The translations under genes and the position numbers were made by a program. The notes below the pieces were generated by a model. It saw nothing but the letters and a program-made list of their open reading frames with translations. It did not search any database and had not been told where the DNA came from. DNA of 64,000 bases, taken from assembly GCA_001725355.1 (NCBI GenBank), contig MEGD01000018.1:1-64000 (forward strand). The letters are read 5' to 3'. This document shows positions 63,655 through 64,000 of the stretch, piece by piece (position 1 is the stretch's first letter; every line of letters starts with the position of its first letter). This stretch comes from Novosphingobium sp. SCN 66-18 (lineage in GTDB: Bacteria; Pseudomonadota; Alphaproteobacteria; Sphingomonadales; Sphingomonadaceae).

Positions 63655-64000
63655 TCATCGCTGCACCACCGCGCCACCCGCTTCGAGTGCGGCAAGTTCC
63701 GCATCCTCCAGCACCAGCCATTCGTGCAGCAATTCACGCGTGTTTTCACCGATGCGCGGCGGACGATGGCGATAGTCGGCCGGCGTGGCGGACAGCTTGG
63801 CCGGAAAGGCCACGGCGGGAATTTCGACGCCGTCCTCACGCACGAACCGGTGCACCGTCTTGCGCGCGGCGATGAACGGATCGGCGAAAATATCGCGGAT
63901 GGTGTTCACCGGTCCCGCTGGCACATTGATCGCGACCAGCCGTTCCACCAGTGGTCCGCCTTCCAGATCGGCCACGATATCCTGGAAGATGCCCTCGATC
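63655..64000 (-). CDS. CaiB/BaiF-family CoA-transferase, C-terminal fragment
   Basis: The C-terminal 114 residues of a larger reverse-strand gene are present. The segment VERLVAINVPAGPVNTIRDI then FADPFIAARKTV and the closing HRPPRIGENTRELLHEWL are characteristic of class III (formyl-CoA/carnitine-type) CoA-transferases. The open frame continues past 64000 without a start. Such enzymes activate acids as CoA thioesters and are common in sphingomonad catabolism. Confidence 0.88.
   Translation of the reverse strand, partial: IEGIFQDIVADLEGGPLVERLVAINVPAGPVNTIRDIFADPFIAARKTVHRFVREDGVEIPAVAFPAKLSATPADYRHRPPRIGENTRELLHEWLVLEDAELAALEAGGAVVQR

Overview
The window is GC-rich chromosomal DNA from an alphaproteobacterium, most likely a sphingomonad close to Novosphingobium or Sphingobium. 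The evidence is the housekeeping synteny (greA-carB, carA/yqeY/dnaG/rpoD, glyA-nrdR-RNA methyltransferase), the density of TonB-dependent receptors with the plug signature I/V-V-T-A-Q-R-R, and the style of the catabolic genes. No tRNA, rRNA, CRISPR array, phage or classical insertion sequence was seen. Every gap between genes is shorter than 300 bases.

Region 1 (1-6.6 kb): the first codons of a TonB receptor, the riboflavin genes ribB (with an N-terminal helix-turn-helix) and ribH, an aldo/keto reductase, a reverse-strand pair made of a phosphotransferase and a lipocalin-like protein, and eno. Region 2 (6.8-14.5 kb): four small membrane proteins resembling the YqjD/YqjE group, a DUF4170-like protein, greA, and carB-carA split by a small AT-rich gene. 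Region 3 (14.6-19.5 kb): yqeY, a DUF559 nuclease-like gene enclosed by inverted repeats, dnaG and rpoD. The repeat-flanked gene appears to have replaced the normal 5' end of dnaG, whose GTG start now overlaps the DUF559 stop codon. Region 4 (19.6-33 kb): a TonB receptor, an RpiB-GlyA fusion, nrdR, a TrmJ-like methyltransferase, chorismate mutase, rpsD, an S9 peptidase, tgt, a TauE/SafE-like permease, an AI-2E-type permease and trhO.

Region 5 (33-48.6 kb) is an accessory catabolic island. It holds a thiolase-like protein, an aldehyde dehydrogenase, two zinc alcohol dehydrogenases, an acyl-CoA dehydrogenase, an SDR, two TonB receptors, a cytochrome P450 and two AraC-type regulators. This suggests outer-membrane uptake of a hydrophobic substrate, P450 hydroxylation, stepwise oxidation to alcohol, aldehyde and acid, then CoA-linked breakdown; the substrate cannot be read from sequence. 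A 16-bp near-palindrome upstream of the alcohol/aldehyde dehydrogenase pair recurs, 15 of 16 bases on the opposite strand, in front of the phosphotransferase operon 32 kb away, which suggests one repressor controls both. Region 6 (48.7-64 kb): an ABC-F ATPase, a Crp/Fnr regulator, an arylsulfatase, a tripartite RND efflux operon with a divergent LysR regulator, a serine hydrolase, a membrane diguanylate cyclase, and the 3' end of a CaiB/BaiF-type CoA-transferase.

The observations most worth following up are the DUF559 element in dnaG, the RpiB-GlyA fusion, the HTH-RibB protein with a degenerate RibA-like domain, and the shared palindrome.
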